A stretch of 34,244 bases of DNA from Mycobacterium attenuatum (GCF_900566085.1 NZ_UPHT01000015.1:1-34244), one strand, 5' to 3'; counted from the stretch's first letter, positions 8,126 through 15,962 are shown. A program made the numbers and translations. Notes: generated by a model not told the origin, from the sequence alone.

Positions 8126-8173
8126 CCGGTGGTAGCGGCTTCGCGCTGCTGGCACCACTACCGCTACCACCGG
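8126..8173. terminator. 13-bp perfect inverted repeat between convergent genes
   Basis: CCGGTGGTAGCGG (8126-8138) pairs exactly with CCGCTACCACCGG (8161-8173) around a 22-base loop. It lies between the rightward first gene and the leftward capsid operon, so it could stop transcription from both sides. Confidence 0.55.
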
Positions 8174-8266
8174 GGTCATTGGGCGGTCGGACGCGGCGCG
8201 GTAGCTGACGGCGGGCCGACTAGGGGCCAGTAACGGGCGCTGCTGGGCCACCCGCTACCGGCCTGC

Positions 8267-8497
8267 TCACTGGGCGACGATGTCGCCGGGGTTGCCCCGC
8301 GCTTCGCTGCGGCGAGCCCTACGCGGCCGGTTCACCATGCTGGGAGCCTTGGGCCGGTATGCGCCGCCGTCTGCTGGGGTCGCGTACTCACAGCCGGGCG
8401 GTACTTCCCCAGGCCCCCATGAGAACTCGCTGGCACCGGTGTCTTCGGCACCGCGAGCGTGTGCGCGGTCACCGTACCAACCCTTCTTGAAACCCAT
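8267..8497 (-). CDS. small protein downstream of the capsid gene, 76 residues
   Basis: It starts 12 bases after the capsid stop on the same strand, so the two are probably co-transcribed. The 76-residue product begins MGFKKGWYGDRAHARGAE, is Gly/Pro/Arg-rich and has no membrane segment. The ribosome site is weak (AGGCTGG, 7 bases upstream). A head decoration or accessory protein would fit the position, but there is no sequence evidence of that. An overlapping plus-strand frame (8280-8513) is its mirror image and was not chosen. Confidence 0.5.
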   Translation of the reverse strand: MGFKKGWYGDRAHARGAEDTGASEFSWGPGEVPPGCEYATPADGGAYRPKAPSMVNRPRRARRSEARGNPGDIVAQ

Positions 8498-8509
8498 TGC
8501 GAGCCAGCC

Positions 8510-9628
8510 TTAACGATGCGCGATGATCGTCGGCGGCGCGTAAACCGGGTTGTTGGTGATTTGTATCGCCACGGCTGCACCACGGTGCCGCACACCTGTA
8601 CCGAACGAACGCACCAGAAATGACTCCTGGATCGGGTACGGCCCGACGCCAGGAATCAGCCTGAGCCCGGAATAGCTACTGTCGCGGTGCTCTCGAAATC
8701 CGATGACGTTGTCGTTGGAGTTGGGTCCACCGGTAGCGACGATGGCGCACCAGCCCTTGGGAATGAAGTAGGACTCCACGATGAGCGCCTTCCCATACGA
8801 GCCGGTCACGTCCAGGCCCTGGTACTCCGGTGGCGGAACTGCGCCCTCCACGCGCTCGGTGGTAATGCGTGCGGGCGCATTGGAACTCGGTATGAAGTCA
8901 AACGCCGGAGTCTTGCCGGTGTCGTACTCGACGCCTGCGCGCCAGGTGGTCAGCTTGGACGCGGTGAGATCGTCGGGGTGGATCAACAGGATCAACTTGG
9001 CGCGCTGGGTGGACCCGTGCCCGTGTTCGGTCAAATGCGTGATCCCACTTTCGAGATCGAGTGAGTCCAGCGTAAGGCTCTGGGTCGTCAGCATGTGGGT
9101 GTGAGTTCCGAGGAAGTCGCGCCCCATGTGGGAAGGCGGCTTGGTGCCGTCACCGTTGTAGAGCCCGTACACGTTTAGTCCGAAGTCGTTGGTGCGAACG
9201 ACGTTCGAGAAAAGCCGTTCCAGCACAGCGCCCGTCACCAGGCGGTTGTCGGCCTCCAAGGCGCGGGTCATCCGGTTTTCGATCTGCTCGGCGGTGGCAT
9301 CCCGAAGGTAACGCCACGAAGCACGCAGACCCAAATCCCAGTCGCGGAAATCAAAAGCTACCTTGAGGTAACTCGGATCACTGATGCCACGTGGAGCGCC
9401 GAATTCCGTTGCCTCCTCGAATACTTCTGCTGTGACGTCCTGTGCGATCGCGTCGGCGACCTCGGTGGTTCGGTAGGTCAGCAACGAGGCGATAGCCGAC
9501 CTGTGCTTGTTGTACTCACCAATCGCGTCAGTCAGTTCGTTCCAAATGTCGTTGAGGTCAACACCATCCGCGGTCTTGTTGACGATCACGTCCCCGTGGG
9601 TCTGTGTGCCGCTCCTGTTGAATGCCAT
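8510..9628 (-). CDS. phage major capsid protein-like
   Basis: A 372-residue protein that resembles actinobacterial phage capsid proteins of the HK97 fold. Features seen: an N-terminal helical part (VDLNDIWNELTDAIGEYN), the E-loop-like stretch DFRDWDLGLRASWRYL, a long helix with EQIENRMTRALEADNRLVTGAVLERLF, the region NVYGLYNGDGTKPPSHMG, a HPDDLTASKL strand-turn, and a C-terminal beta-rich part ending IQITNNPVYAPPTI. It would form a procapsid shell. There is no N-terminal protease or scaffold extension. It is the only structural gene I can name in the element and the main reason to call the element phage-like. It reads against nearly everything else and shares a 209-base divergent region with the HTH gene at 9838. 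Assignment by pattern recognition; a structure search would settle it. Confidence 0.65.
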   Translation of the reverse strand: MAFNRSGTQTHGDVIVNKTADGVDLNDIWNELTDAIGEYNKHRSAIASLLTYRTTEVADAIAQDVTAEVFEEATEFGAPRGISDPSYLKVAFDFRDWDLGLRASWRYLRDATAEQIENRMTRALEADNRLVTGAVLERLFSNVVRTNDFGLNVYGLYNGDGTKPPSHMGRDFLGTHTHMLTTQSLTLDSLDLESGITHLTEHGHGSTQRAKLILLIHPDDLTASKLTTWRAGVEYDTGKTPAFDFIPSSNAPARITTERVEGAVPPPEYQGLDVTGSYGKALIVESYFIPKGWCAIVATGGPNSNDNVIGFREHRDSSYSGLRLIPGVGPYPIQESFLVRSFGTGVRHRGAAVAIQITNNPVYAPPTIIAHR

Positions 9629-9837
9629 TGCGCAATTCCAATCCGTGTATTCGCAGTAACTCCCGACCGTACGCCTGAGAACTGTTGCGGCGCTGCGGCT
9701 AACACGCAGATTGGGCTATACACAGGTGAAGCGTGGCGGCTCATGGCGGTTCCTGGCGTAGCGTAGCGAGCAGGCGAAACCCGCTGCGGGCTTGTCGATA
9801 CGGCGACGCCAGTTTAATGCGATGCATTGGAGGAAAG
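9629..9837. promoter_or_regulatory. divergent promoter region
   Basis: 209 bases lie between the leftward capsid gene and the rightward HTH gene, so promoters for both are expected here. A palindrome CCCGCTGCGGG sits near 9781. I cannot assign -10 or -35 boxes with confidence. Confidence 0.4.
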
Positions 9838-10086
9838 ATGGCCAAACCCCAAGTTGTCCACCAACCGCCACAAGGGGTGGCGTTGTCGGACCTACTCACG
9901 ATCAAAGGCCGGGAAGCGGCCCACCGCTGGCTCTGCGACGAACTGGGCCTGCCGCTACGGCTTAACTACGTTCGTGCCGCCGTCGCCAAAGGTGAGATGC
10001 CCAGTGTGAAGAAGGGCGAGGTGCACTACTTTTCAACTCGCGGACTCTTTCAGTGGGCGTTGAAGTTCTCGGAGGTCGTATTATGA
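9838..10086 (+). CDS. small HTH-like protein, 82 residues
   Basis: An 82-residue protein with a perfect ribosome site: GGAGG 3 bases before AAGATG. The pattern LSDLLTIKGREAAHRWLCDE, then NYVRAAVAKGEMPSVKKGEV and HYFSTRGLFQWAL resembles excisionase-like or HTH_17 winged helix proteins, where the KGEMP..KKG..HYFS stretch forms the wing. It could be a regulator or recombination directionality factor. Its TGA overlaps the next ATG as ATGA, so the two are translationally coupled. It lies at the start of the rightward module, opposite the capsid gene. Confidence 0.7.
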   Translation: MAKPQVVHQPPQGVALSDLLTIKGREAAHRWLCDELGLPLRLNYVRAAVAKGEMPSVKKGEVHYFSTRGLFQWALKFSEVVL

Positions 10087-10817
10087 GCGCCGACGCATTC
10101 CGCTGGCGTCCAGAGGACAACCTGGACCCGATGGACCCGAAGGCCAACACGCAGGTGCGAGCTATCGACCGGGCCGACGAACTGACCGCGAAAGTCTGGG
10201 CCGAAGCGAGCGAGGTCGCGGCCATCCTGTTCGACCCGGCGCGGGTGCCCGAACTGGCGGCCAAGGCCGACGAGGCTGCTGCCGAGTTCGCCGACCGCTC
10301 AGGCGAGGACGGTGATCTGCACTTCGACACGCATGACACCGGCTGGAATCCCCATGCCCTGCATGAGCAAGGCGTAGTTCGGGTGTGGCCTGTGGGGACG
10401 AACCATGTCGACGTGATCCGGGACCGCTGGCGCGACAACCCGAACCGTGACAGCAGGCCTGTCGACTACTTCGCCGCCATGTACGCAAACCGGCTGCCGG
10501 ACTACTTCGATTGCGTTCGGTACGGCTGCACGGGCGACTGTGACCGGGCGTGTTCGGTGCACCTGGCGAAGGCGTGCGCGGGGCCGACGCGGACGATGCC
10601 GGTAAGCCGGGGAACGCTGCGGCTCTTGTTCCGCATGTGCCGAGCGTGCGAGGACTTGGCGGGCCAGATCGCCGCCAACTCTTATAAGACCGCCGTCGTG
10701 CAGGCCCGCGCCGACCTCCCGCCTGGCGCGGTGATCCTGCCCAACCCCGAACCCGATGTGAACCCCGGCGCGCCTGGGCGTAGGCGCACCTGTCCGTGTG
10801 CCCCTCGCAGCGCGTAG
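10083..10817 (+). CDS. Cys-rich element protein, 244 residues
   Basis: The start ATG 10083 overlaps the previous stop (ATGA) and has GGAGG 8 bases upstream. The protein is acidic at the N-terminus (residues 1-80, MSADAFRWRPEDNLDPMDPK and helical ADELTAKVWAEASEVAA) and carries cysteines in the middle: CVRYGCTGDCDRACSVHLAKAC, then RMCRACEDLAGQ, enough for two zinc-binding sites. The C-terminus is Pro/Arg-rich with a CPC pair. I do not recognise the family. The cysteine spacing suggests a treble-clef or zinc-ribbon fold that might bind nucleic acid, as an inference only. Confidence 0.65.
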   Translation: MSADAFRWRPEDNLDPMDPKANTQVRAIDRADELTAKVWAEASEVAAILFDPARVPELAAKADEAAAEFADRSGEDGDLHFDTHDTGWNPHALHEQGVVRVWPVGTNHVDVIRDRWRDNPNRDSRPVDYFAAMYANRLPDYFDCVRYGCTGDCDRACSVHLAKACAGPTRTMPVSRGTLRLLFRMCRACEDLAGQIAANSYKTAVVQARADLPPGAVILPNPEPDVNPGAPGRRRTCPCAPRSA

Positions 10818-10876
10818 GCCAATGCCGAGCACCGGGCGATAGTCGCCGCAGACCGGGCCTTGGCAACCCAAGAAGT

Positions 10877-10978
10877 GTGACCCGAGTCACTTTGTAACAT
10901 CGATGTAAAACAGCGGCGTGTCGTCGGCGTGTCGATGCGCAAAATGCGCTTGACCTGGCCATTGCTTAACCGAGTTAA
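10877..10978. promoter_or_regulatory. regulatory hub: four symmetric or repeated sites in 100 bases
   Basis: In order: the palindrome GTGAC-CCGA-GTCAC (10877-10890), the palindrome ACATCGATGT (10897-10906), two copies of GGCGTGTC (10915-10922 and 10926-10933), the inverse of the GACACGCC repeats near 7400, and TTAAC-CGA-GTTAA (10966-10978). No reading frame is needed here. This looks like an operator cluster for the gene at 11058 and perhaps a repressor switch. Confidence 0.5.
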
Positions 10979-11057
10979 CGAGGATGCGGACCCCTTCAAC
11001 TGGGAGTGGACGCCCGCAAGAACGGCTTGCGGCGTGACGCCCGAGGAGGCCAACAGC

Positions 11058-11411
11058 ATGATGACGACGACGGCAGACGAGATGGTGGCCATGCAGGCCG
11101 CAGTGAAGGCGATGCGCGATAACCCGGCGCTCGCTACGGGCCTCCTGGCAATCCCGGAGGACGCGGAGCGCCCCGAGGTATTGGCTCGGGAGGACGGTTC
11201 GACCGTCATCCGGTGGTTTGAGCGCTGCTGTGACTCTGACGCTCATGCCGACCTCTGGTGGGTGACGCAATCCGCTGACGGGCACACCATCAACGTCGAC
11301 CACTTCACGGCGACACCGTCGTTTCCAGAGCAGGCGATGGACACGTTGAAGTACGTGTTGCAGCATCGCGCAGGAGTGGATGTGCATTACCGCAACCAGG
11401 TCACCGCGTAA
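11058..11411 (+). CDS. unknown element protein, 117 residues
   Basis: A soluble acidic 117-residue protein with no family I recognise. ATG 11058 is chosen over upstream starts because GAGGAGG lies about 9 bases before it. Residues 5-25 form a helix (ADEMVAMQAAVKAMRDNPA); the middle has STVIRWFERCCDSDAHADLWWV, and the end TPSFPEQAMDTLKYVLQHRAGVDV. The opposite-strand frame (10887-11456) is a shadow with Arg/His/Cys-rich composition. It follows the operator cluster and precedes the structured leader of the replication genes, so it may be an early regulator or accessory gene. Confidence 0.6.
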   Translation: MMTTTADEMVAMQAAVKAMRDNPALATGLLAIPEDAERPEVLAREDGSTVIRWFERCCDSDAHADLWWVTQSADGHTINVDHFTATPSFPEQAMDTLKYVLQHRAGVDVHYRNQVTA

Positions 11412-11587
11412 CCCGTTCCGCCGCTGGCGCATTCGCTTGCCATACGCACGAAACACGTTCGCGGCGAGTGTGTATCGGGTGGAGTACGCTCTAGGTACTT
11501 ACAACTGAATCCATCGTCTCGACGGGGACACACAGACCGACATACAGCGTCTACGGCACCCCTAGCGACGCGCTAAACCAACTTGTA

Positions 11588-11652
11588 CCGGCGTGCGTCG
11601 AAAGCAAACCCTCATGACCGAGAGGGCGAGTTTTCGATGCGCGCCGGTTTTG
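11588..11652 (+). terminator. nested hairpin with U-tract in the replication leader
   Basis: An outer RNA stem pairs 11588-11603 with 11632-11647 over 16 continuous base pairs, two of them G-U. An inner stem CCCTC/GAGGG (11609-11613 with 11622-11626) closes a loop, and TTTTGTT follows the outer stem. This has the form of an intrinsic terminator or attenuator placed 35 bases upstream of the next gene. It could end the 11058 transcript or regulate the replication genes. Confidence 0.6.
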
Positions 11653-11681
11653 TTGCGCGCCAATAGCTAAGAGGAACCAAG

Positions 11682-11933
11682 ATGGACGACGACGAGAAGC
11701 CGACCATGACCGAGACCGAGTTGTGGGAGTGGCTGCACTATGACGAGGTAATCCCCGTCACGCGCCGCACAATCAAGTGGGCTGTGCTTCGGCGCGAAAT
11801 CATCCCGACCCGGCTGGGCAACGGAAACTTCTTCAGCAAGCGCGATGGGCTCGAATGGTTGAAGTCGCGCAAGCAACCGGAGACCGCACCCACGCGGAAC
11901 TATGCGGCCGAAAGTCATGCAGCACAGCCGTAA
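11682..11933 (+). CDS. excisionase-like HTH protein, 83 residues
   Basis: An 83-residue protein with a GAGGA ribosome site 6 bases before ATG 11682. The pattern TETELWEWLHYDEVIPVTRRTIKWAVLRREIIPTRLGNGNFFSKRDGLEWLKSR matches a MerR/Xis-like winged helix: an HTH, then a wing with RLGNGNFFSKRD. Such proteins direct excision or activate early genes. It lies behind the hairpin leader and before the replication protein, which is a typical place for a regulator. Its tail (ETAPTRNYAAESHAAQP) is probably disordered. Confidence 0.7.
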   Translation: MDDDEKPTMTETELWEWLHYDEVIPVTRRTIKWAVLRREIIPTRLGNGNFFSKRDGLEWLKSRKQPETAPTRNYAAESHAAQP

Positions 11934-12046
11934 ATGCAGTTCACCCCCGGCGACCTGGCGGGCGCAACCGGGGGCGAACCAACAACCTGTGGACGGACGA
12001 GGACCACATAACCCTTGTGAGTGCCGACAAACACGAAAGGCTGAAG

Positions 12047-14338
12047 GTGACTATACCCGCCAAGCACCCGCCCGCCGAACACACTGAACAGGAACGGCTG
12101 CGGCCCAACTACATCGGAGGCTACGCGGACGTTGCAGAGGTCTATGCAGAGCGCGGTTGGCTGTCGGTGTTGCCTTTGCCGCCCGGCCAGAAATGGCCAC
12201 CGCCAGAGGGATTCACCGGCAAGGCGGCACAGCTTCCGACCGCTGCACACATCGCACAGTGGCGATGCGAACGCCCGGACGGAAACCCGGCGCTCTACCT
12301 CGTAGACGGGTTGATTTGCGTCGACATCGACAACTACGCGAAGAAGAAGCGGCCCGCTGGTCGAGCCTTGGAAGTCGTTGCCGAGGTTGAGGGCCGCGCA
12401 GGGGTGCGATTCCCAGCGACGTGGGTGCTACGCAACAGAACCGATGGCAGCGAGAAGCGGTTCTACCGTGTCCCGACCGGCCTCACCTGGCGGAGCAACC
12501 TCGGGGCGGGTGTAGACCTCGTTCACGCGGGCCACCGCTACGTCAACGCCGGGGTCAACCCCGACACCGGCAACCCTGAACAGTGGTACGCGTCGGAAGG
12601 CGAGCTATCACCGGTGCCGCCGCGCCCCAGCGATCTGGCGCAACTTCCAGACGCGCTCGTGTTGGAGCTCATGCGCGACGCTAACGGGTTGGAGATCCCT
12701 GGGCTTGCCGATCCGGCAGCGGCGCGAAGGCTGCTCAAGGAACTTCCCAAGGGCGTAATGGACGTTGGAGTCCGCGACCTGATGTCACGGGCGCTCGCTG
12801 ACTTGAGTGGCCTCAACGGCAGCCGCCACGACGCGACGCTGAACCATGTTCGCGACTTGGTGAAGTACGGCGCGAGCGGCCTCGCAGGTACACGAACCGC
12901 GATCAAGGCGCTGCGCTCAGATTTTGTTGAGGCCGTGTGGGATAGCGCCGAACGTGGCAGCCGCGATATCGCGGTCAGTGAGTTCGACCGCATGGAGACC
13001 AACGGTGCGCAGTTGGCCGCAGCGGTGCCCGCGGAGGAGCTGGCGCTGCTTGGGGTCGCACTGAATGCCATGGCGCCGGGTGGGATGTGGCACGAGGACA
13101 CGCTCTGGCCGGCTGTTGGCGAGGACGACGATGATGCCTTGCCGTCATGGGCACCTGTCGACATCGGTAAAGCGCGGCGCGGGGTAGGTGCTGCGCCTCC
13201 AACAGTTCTCGCGCGTTCGGACGGTGAGTGCCTGTTCTACCCCGGCAAGACGCATTCGGTGCACGGTGAATCGGAGTCGGGCAAGTCCTGGCTGGTGCAG
13301 TGTGCGACGGCAGAGCAGCTAATAGCGGGCAACCCGGTGCTGTACATCGACTTCGAGGATGAGGGCGGCCCAGTCGCGCAGCGCCTAATACTGCTTGGCG
13401 TACCGCCCGAGGTTGTTGACGACCCAACAATGTTCGTTTACGTCCACCCTGAGGAAGCACCAAGTACCGATGCCGAACGCGCAGCGTTTGATGCGCTGCT
13501 GGGTCGGAGCTACACCCTGGCCGTGATCGACGGCGTGACCGACTCGATGGGCGTGTTCGGCCTGTCCACGAAGGACAACGACGACGTGGCCAGGTGGCAA
13601 CGGGCCTTACCGAAAGCAATTGCCCGACAGACCGGCGCAGCGGTCGTGTGCGTCGATCACGTCACCAAGGACACCGACAACCGGGGCCGGTTCGCGCTTG
13701 GCGGCCAACACAAGATGGCGGGGCTCAGCGGTGCCGCATACCTGGTGGAGATGGAGCAGCCGTTCGCTGCCGGGCAGGCGGGCCGCGCGAGCGTGCGGGT
13801 CGGCAAGGACCGACCGGGGTTGGTGCGAGGTCTTGGCGGTCGGTGGCGCAAGACCGACCGCACACAACATGTCGCGGACCTCTACCTAGATTCGACCGAC
13901 CCCGAACACACCGGTTGGTCCCTGGACGCGCCGAGCAACGCTGGGAAGTCGACTGAGACCGATGAGTCGCGCTCGAAACCGGGCAAGAAGGCATTCCGCC
14001 CAACGTGGTTCATGGAGCAGGTGAGTCGGTACTTGGAGGAGACCGACAACCCCGCCGAGCGGACAAGCAACAAGATCGTCGCCGCGATGTGCGAGGAGCG
14101 GAAAGCACAAGGCAAGACAGCGCATCGACAGCGCTGGCGCGACGCAATCAAGGTGTTGGTCGAGGAGGGGTTTGCAAAAACGGAAGCGGGTGCGCGAGAG
14201 AGCCAAATACACGTTGTCGTGAAGCCTTACCGACAAATTGAGGACCCGCTGTCCGACAACTATTCGGAGCCCGCAGCAGCAGGTGTGGAGGGCTGGAAAC
14301 GCAAGCTGAGCGACCTCTCGGACGGGGAGGAAACGTGA
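12047..14338 (+). CDS. replication protein: prim-pol primase plus RecA-like helicase
   Basis: A 763-residue protein from GTG 12047, preceded by GAAAGG 6 bases upstream; GTG 12017 is also in frame and would add 10 residues. Residues about 25-190 are a bifunctional primase-polymerase domain: YAERGWLSVLPLPPGQKWP, the metal pair CVDIDNY (Asp93 and Asp95), and AGHRYVNAGVNPDTG. Residues about 375-610 are a RecA-like ATPase of RepA/AAA_25 type: Walker A GESESGKS at about 407-414, then LYIDFED, Walker B LAVIDGVTD near 495 and VVCVDHVTKD. The C-terminal 150 residues contain a likely winged helix (RWRDAIKVLVEEGFAKTEAG). It would prime and unwind element DNA, giving it replication independent of the host initiator. 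It overlaps the next start by GTGA. Confidence 0.85.
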   Translation: MTIPAKHPPAEHTEQERLRPNYIGGYADVAEVYAERGWLSVLPLPPGQKWPPPEGFTGKAAQLPTAAHIAQWRCERPDGNPALYLVDGLICVDIDNYAKKKRPAGRALEVVAEVEGRAGVRFPATWVLRNRTDGSEKRFYRVPTGLTWRSNLGAGVDLVHAGHRYVNAGVNPDTGNPEQWYASEGELSPVPPRPSDLAQLPDALVLELMRDANGLEIPGLADPAAARRLLKELPKGVMDVGVRDLMSRALADLSGLNGSRHDATLNHVRDLVKYGASGLAGTRTAIKALRSDFVEAVWDSAERGSRDIAVSEFDRMETNGAQLAAAVPAEELALLGVALNAMAPGGMWHEDTLWPAVGEDDDDALPSWAPVDIGKARRGVGAAPPTVLARSDGECLFYPGKTHSVHGESESGKSWLVQCATAEQLIAGNPVLYIDFEDEGGPVAQRLILLGVPPEVVDDPTMFVYVHPEEAPSTDAERAAFDALLGRSYTLAVIDGVTDSMGVFGLSTKDNDDVARWQRALPKAIARQTGAAVVCVDHVTKDTDNRGRFALGGQHKMAGLSGAAYLVEMEQPFAAGQAGRASVRVGKDRPGLVRGLGGRWRKTDRTQHVADLYLDSTDPEHTGWSLDAPSNAGKSTETDESRSKPGKKAFRPTWFMEQVSRYLEETDNPAERTSNKIVAAMCEERKAQGKTAHRQRWRDAIKVLVEEGFAKTEAGARESQIHVVVKPYRQIEDPLSDNYSEPAAAGVEGWKRKLSDLSDGEET

Positions 14339-14460
14339 CTGCGCCGACTGCGCCGATGACTGCGCCGAACCGCGCGGACGGCGCGGTTGCGAGCGACTAC
14401 GCCGGTGACTGCGCCGACTGCGCCGTCCCCGTAGGGGCGCAGGGCGCAGTCGCGCGGTCG
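14335..14460 (+). repeat. iteron-like array behind the primase gene
   Basis: ACTGCGCCG occurs five times: 14338, 14347, 14359, 14408 and 14417. The first and last two copies lie in a 21-bp exact direct repeat (14335-14355 and 14405-14425). Two inverted partial copies follow (GGCGCAG at 14435 and 14443). TCGCGCGG then occurs twice in tandem near 14450-14465. Such repeats next to a replication protein are typical of origins. Confidence 0.5.
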
Positions 14461-15009
14461 CGCGGTCACCCCGGCGCGGAGGTAACGAACGAGACGAACT
14501 CGGCGCAGACGCGGGAACTGGAACACAAGGAACAACGGGACAAGGAGTGCAAAATGTATCAAGACACCATGCTGCCAAAGGTGCTGACCTTAAGGGACTT
14601 TGCGGCCCTAAGTTCGGTGTGGCCCGAGTACATCAGCGGCGTGGGCTTCGGTCGCGTTGCGAAGTCGGTGCTGCTTGCGCGGATACATCCGAACTGCAAT
14701 CGGCTCACCGGTGATGAGGACGTACTTGCAAGGGCGCTCGTCTACACGCCAGAAGACGAGTTTGGGGCATCGTCTCTGCGAAGGTTGACAATACGTCGGA
14801 AGCAGGTTGAGCCGGTCGCGCGTGATGAGGACACGCAGGAGTCAGCGAGCGCTTACCGGGCGTGTCTGTACGCGATCTACGCTCTGCCGGTTCTTGAGTT
14901 GACGGACCCGCCAGCACCGCCGTTTGAATTGTGCACAGCATGCGAAACCGACGGCTCAGCGTCGATGAAGGACGTTGGTGAGCCATGCCCGAATTGCGGT
15001 GCGCGATGA
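14335..15009 (+). CDS. zinc-ribbon-tailed protein with two possible starts
   Basis: GTG 14335 overlaps the primase stop and has GGAGG 5 bases upstream. A second start, ATG 14554, is in frame and also has AAGGAG 7 bases before it. The first 73 residues are low-complexity Ala/Thr/Pro/Asp/Gly, encoded by the repeat array 14335-14460. From residue 74 the protein looks ordinary: MYQDTMLPKVLTLRDFAALS and a helical middle, ending with two cysteine pairs (CTAC, then CPNC) that form a zinc ribbon at the C-terminus. The short form is 151 residues. I think the short form is the main product and the upstream part may be a replication origin, but both remain possible. Function unknown. Confidence 0.6.
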   Translation: MTAPTAPMTAPNRADGAVASDYAGDCADCAVPVGAQGAVARSRGHPGAEVTNETNSAQTRELEHKEQRDKECKMYQDTMLPKVLTLRDFAALSSVWPEYISGVGFGRVAKSVLLARIHPNCNRLTGDEDVLARALVYTPEDEFGASSLRRLTIRRKQVEPVARDEDTQESASAYRACLYAIYALPVLELTDPPAPPFELCTACETDGSASMKDVGEPCPNCGAR

Positions 15010-15149
15010 ACGTATTCACGCCGATTGAGCCGCCATATTGGTGGCGACCGACACCACGAACACGACGGGGACATCCCACGCGCCCCCGGCGGAACCCGCG
15101 CAGAGAGCCTTGGCCACCGGAAGCACGTTGGCGGCCGGGAGAGCGTTGA
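15006..15149 (+). CDS. short basic Trp-rich protein, 47 residues
   Basis: ATG 15006 overlaps the previous stop as ATGA. The 47-residue reading is Pro/Arg/Trp-rich (it begins MNVFTPIEPPYWWRPTPRTR) with no membrane segment. The overlap and short intergenic distances support translation, but the composition is unusual and the ribosome site is not strong. I cannot name a function. Confidence 0.45.
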   Translation: MNVFTPIEPPYWWRPTPRTRRGHPTRPRRNPRREPWPPEARWRPGER

Positions 15150-15179
15150 TGAAAACCAAACTAAGACAGGAGAACCGAG

Positions 15180-15833
15180 ATGCCGACCTCTGAACGCGCC
15201 GACCTTAAATTGATGGGATTCGACGGTAAGTGCTCCGCAAGGAGCCAACGGACCGGCGATCAATGCCGACGACCAGCAGCACGCGGCGCGAACGTCTGCC
15301 CGGTACACGGCGGCTCAGCCCCACAAGTGAAGGCGGCGGCGCGACGCCGACTCGACCAAGCCGCCGATGTTCTTGTGCAGCGGCTTTTGAAGTTCGCACT
15401 CGATGGCGATGTCGCCGACAATGTTGCGCTAACAGCGATTCGGGATGCACTCGACCGGGCGGGCATGGGGGCCAAGACAGAAGTGGCCGTTGAGGTCAAG
15501 CCCGCGTACGAGGAACTACTTGGCGACGTTGCGCACACGACCAAGGCCCAATGGGAAGCCATGAAACGCGGCGACACCGCCCCGGCGGACCCGCCACGCG
15601 CGCTCCATAGCCCACCCGAACGCGATACCGCCGACGTAATCGACGCGGAAGTTGTCGAAGACACACCCGAGTCGCCGTCTCCTGGCCGTTCGCGCCCGTC
15701 GTGGGCCGAGGACGCTGACGCCGCCGCGCAATCCGCTAGGGGCCAGCTAGTGCCGCTCGAACAAGCTGCGGCAGAGGTCGCAGCAGCGAACCGAGCAAGC
15801 CGAGTTAGCCAAGCGCGACGTAAGCGCAGGTGA
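15180..15833 (+). CDS. HGG-motif zinc protein, possibly packaging related
   Basis: A 217-residue protein with ATG 15180 and AGGAG 7 bases upstream. Residues about 10-50 read GKCSARSQRTGDQCRRPAAR and GANVCPVHGGSAPQVKAAAR: three Cys and one His around the HGG-x-x-P box, a zinc finger-like motif frequent in actinobacterial phage genomes near packaging genes. A helical part follows (ARRRLDQAADVLVQRLLKFALDG), then an Asp/Pro-rich disordered stretch and a basic C-terminus. It could be a small terminase-like DNA recogniser for packaging into helper heads, but no large terminase is present here, so this is inference. It also fits a general DNA-binding regulator. Confidence 0.6.
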   Translation: MPTSERADLKLMGFDGKCSARSQRTGDQCRRPAARGANVCPVHGGSAPQVKAAARRRLDQAADVLVQRLLKFALDGDVADNVALTAIRDALDRAGMGAKTEVAVEVKPAYEELLGDVAHTTKAQWEAMKRGDTAPADPPRALHSPPERDTADVIDAEVVEDTPESPSPGRSRPSWAEDADAAAQSARGQLVPLEQAAAEVAAANRASRVSQARRKRR

Positions 15834-15962
15834 AAGCACTACGTCGTGTAGCTAAACCGCAGGTCGCTGGCGTAGAAACGGGGTAGCAGCGCCGCTCTAT
15901 CTAGGGACAACGCGGCGTAGCTGGTCGCCCCAGGTGGCCTGTCCCCGACGAGAGGAACCGAA

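Noticed and set aside
10162..10962. Minus-strand frame of 266 residues over the Cys-rich gene
   Set aside because: Arg/Pro/Ser-rich shadow; the plus-strand gene has a coupled start and a strong ribosome site.
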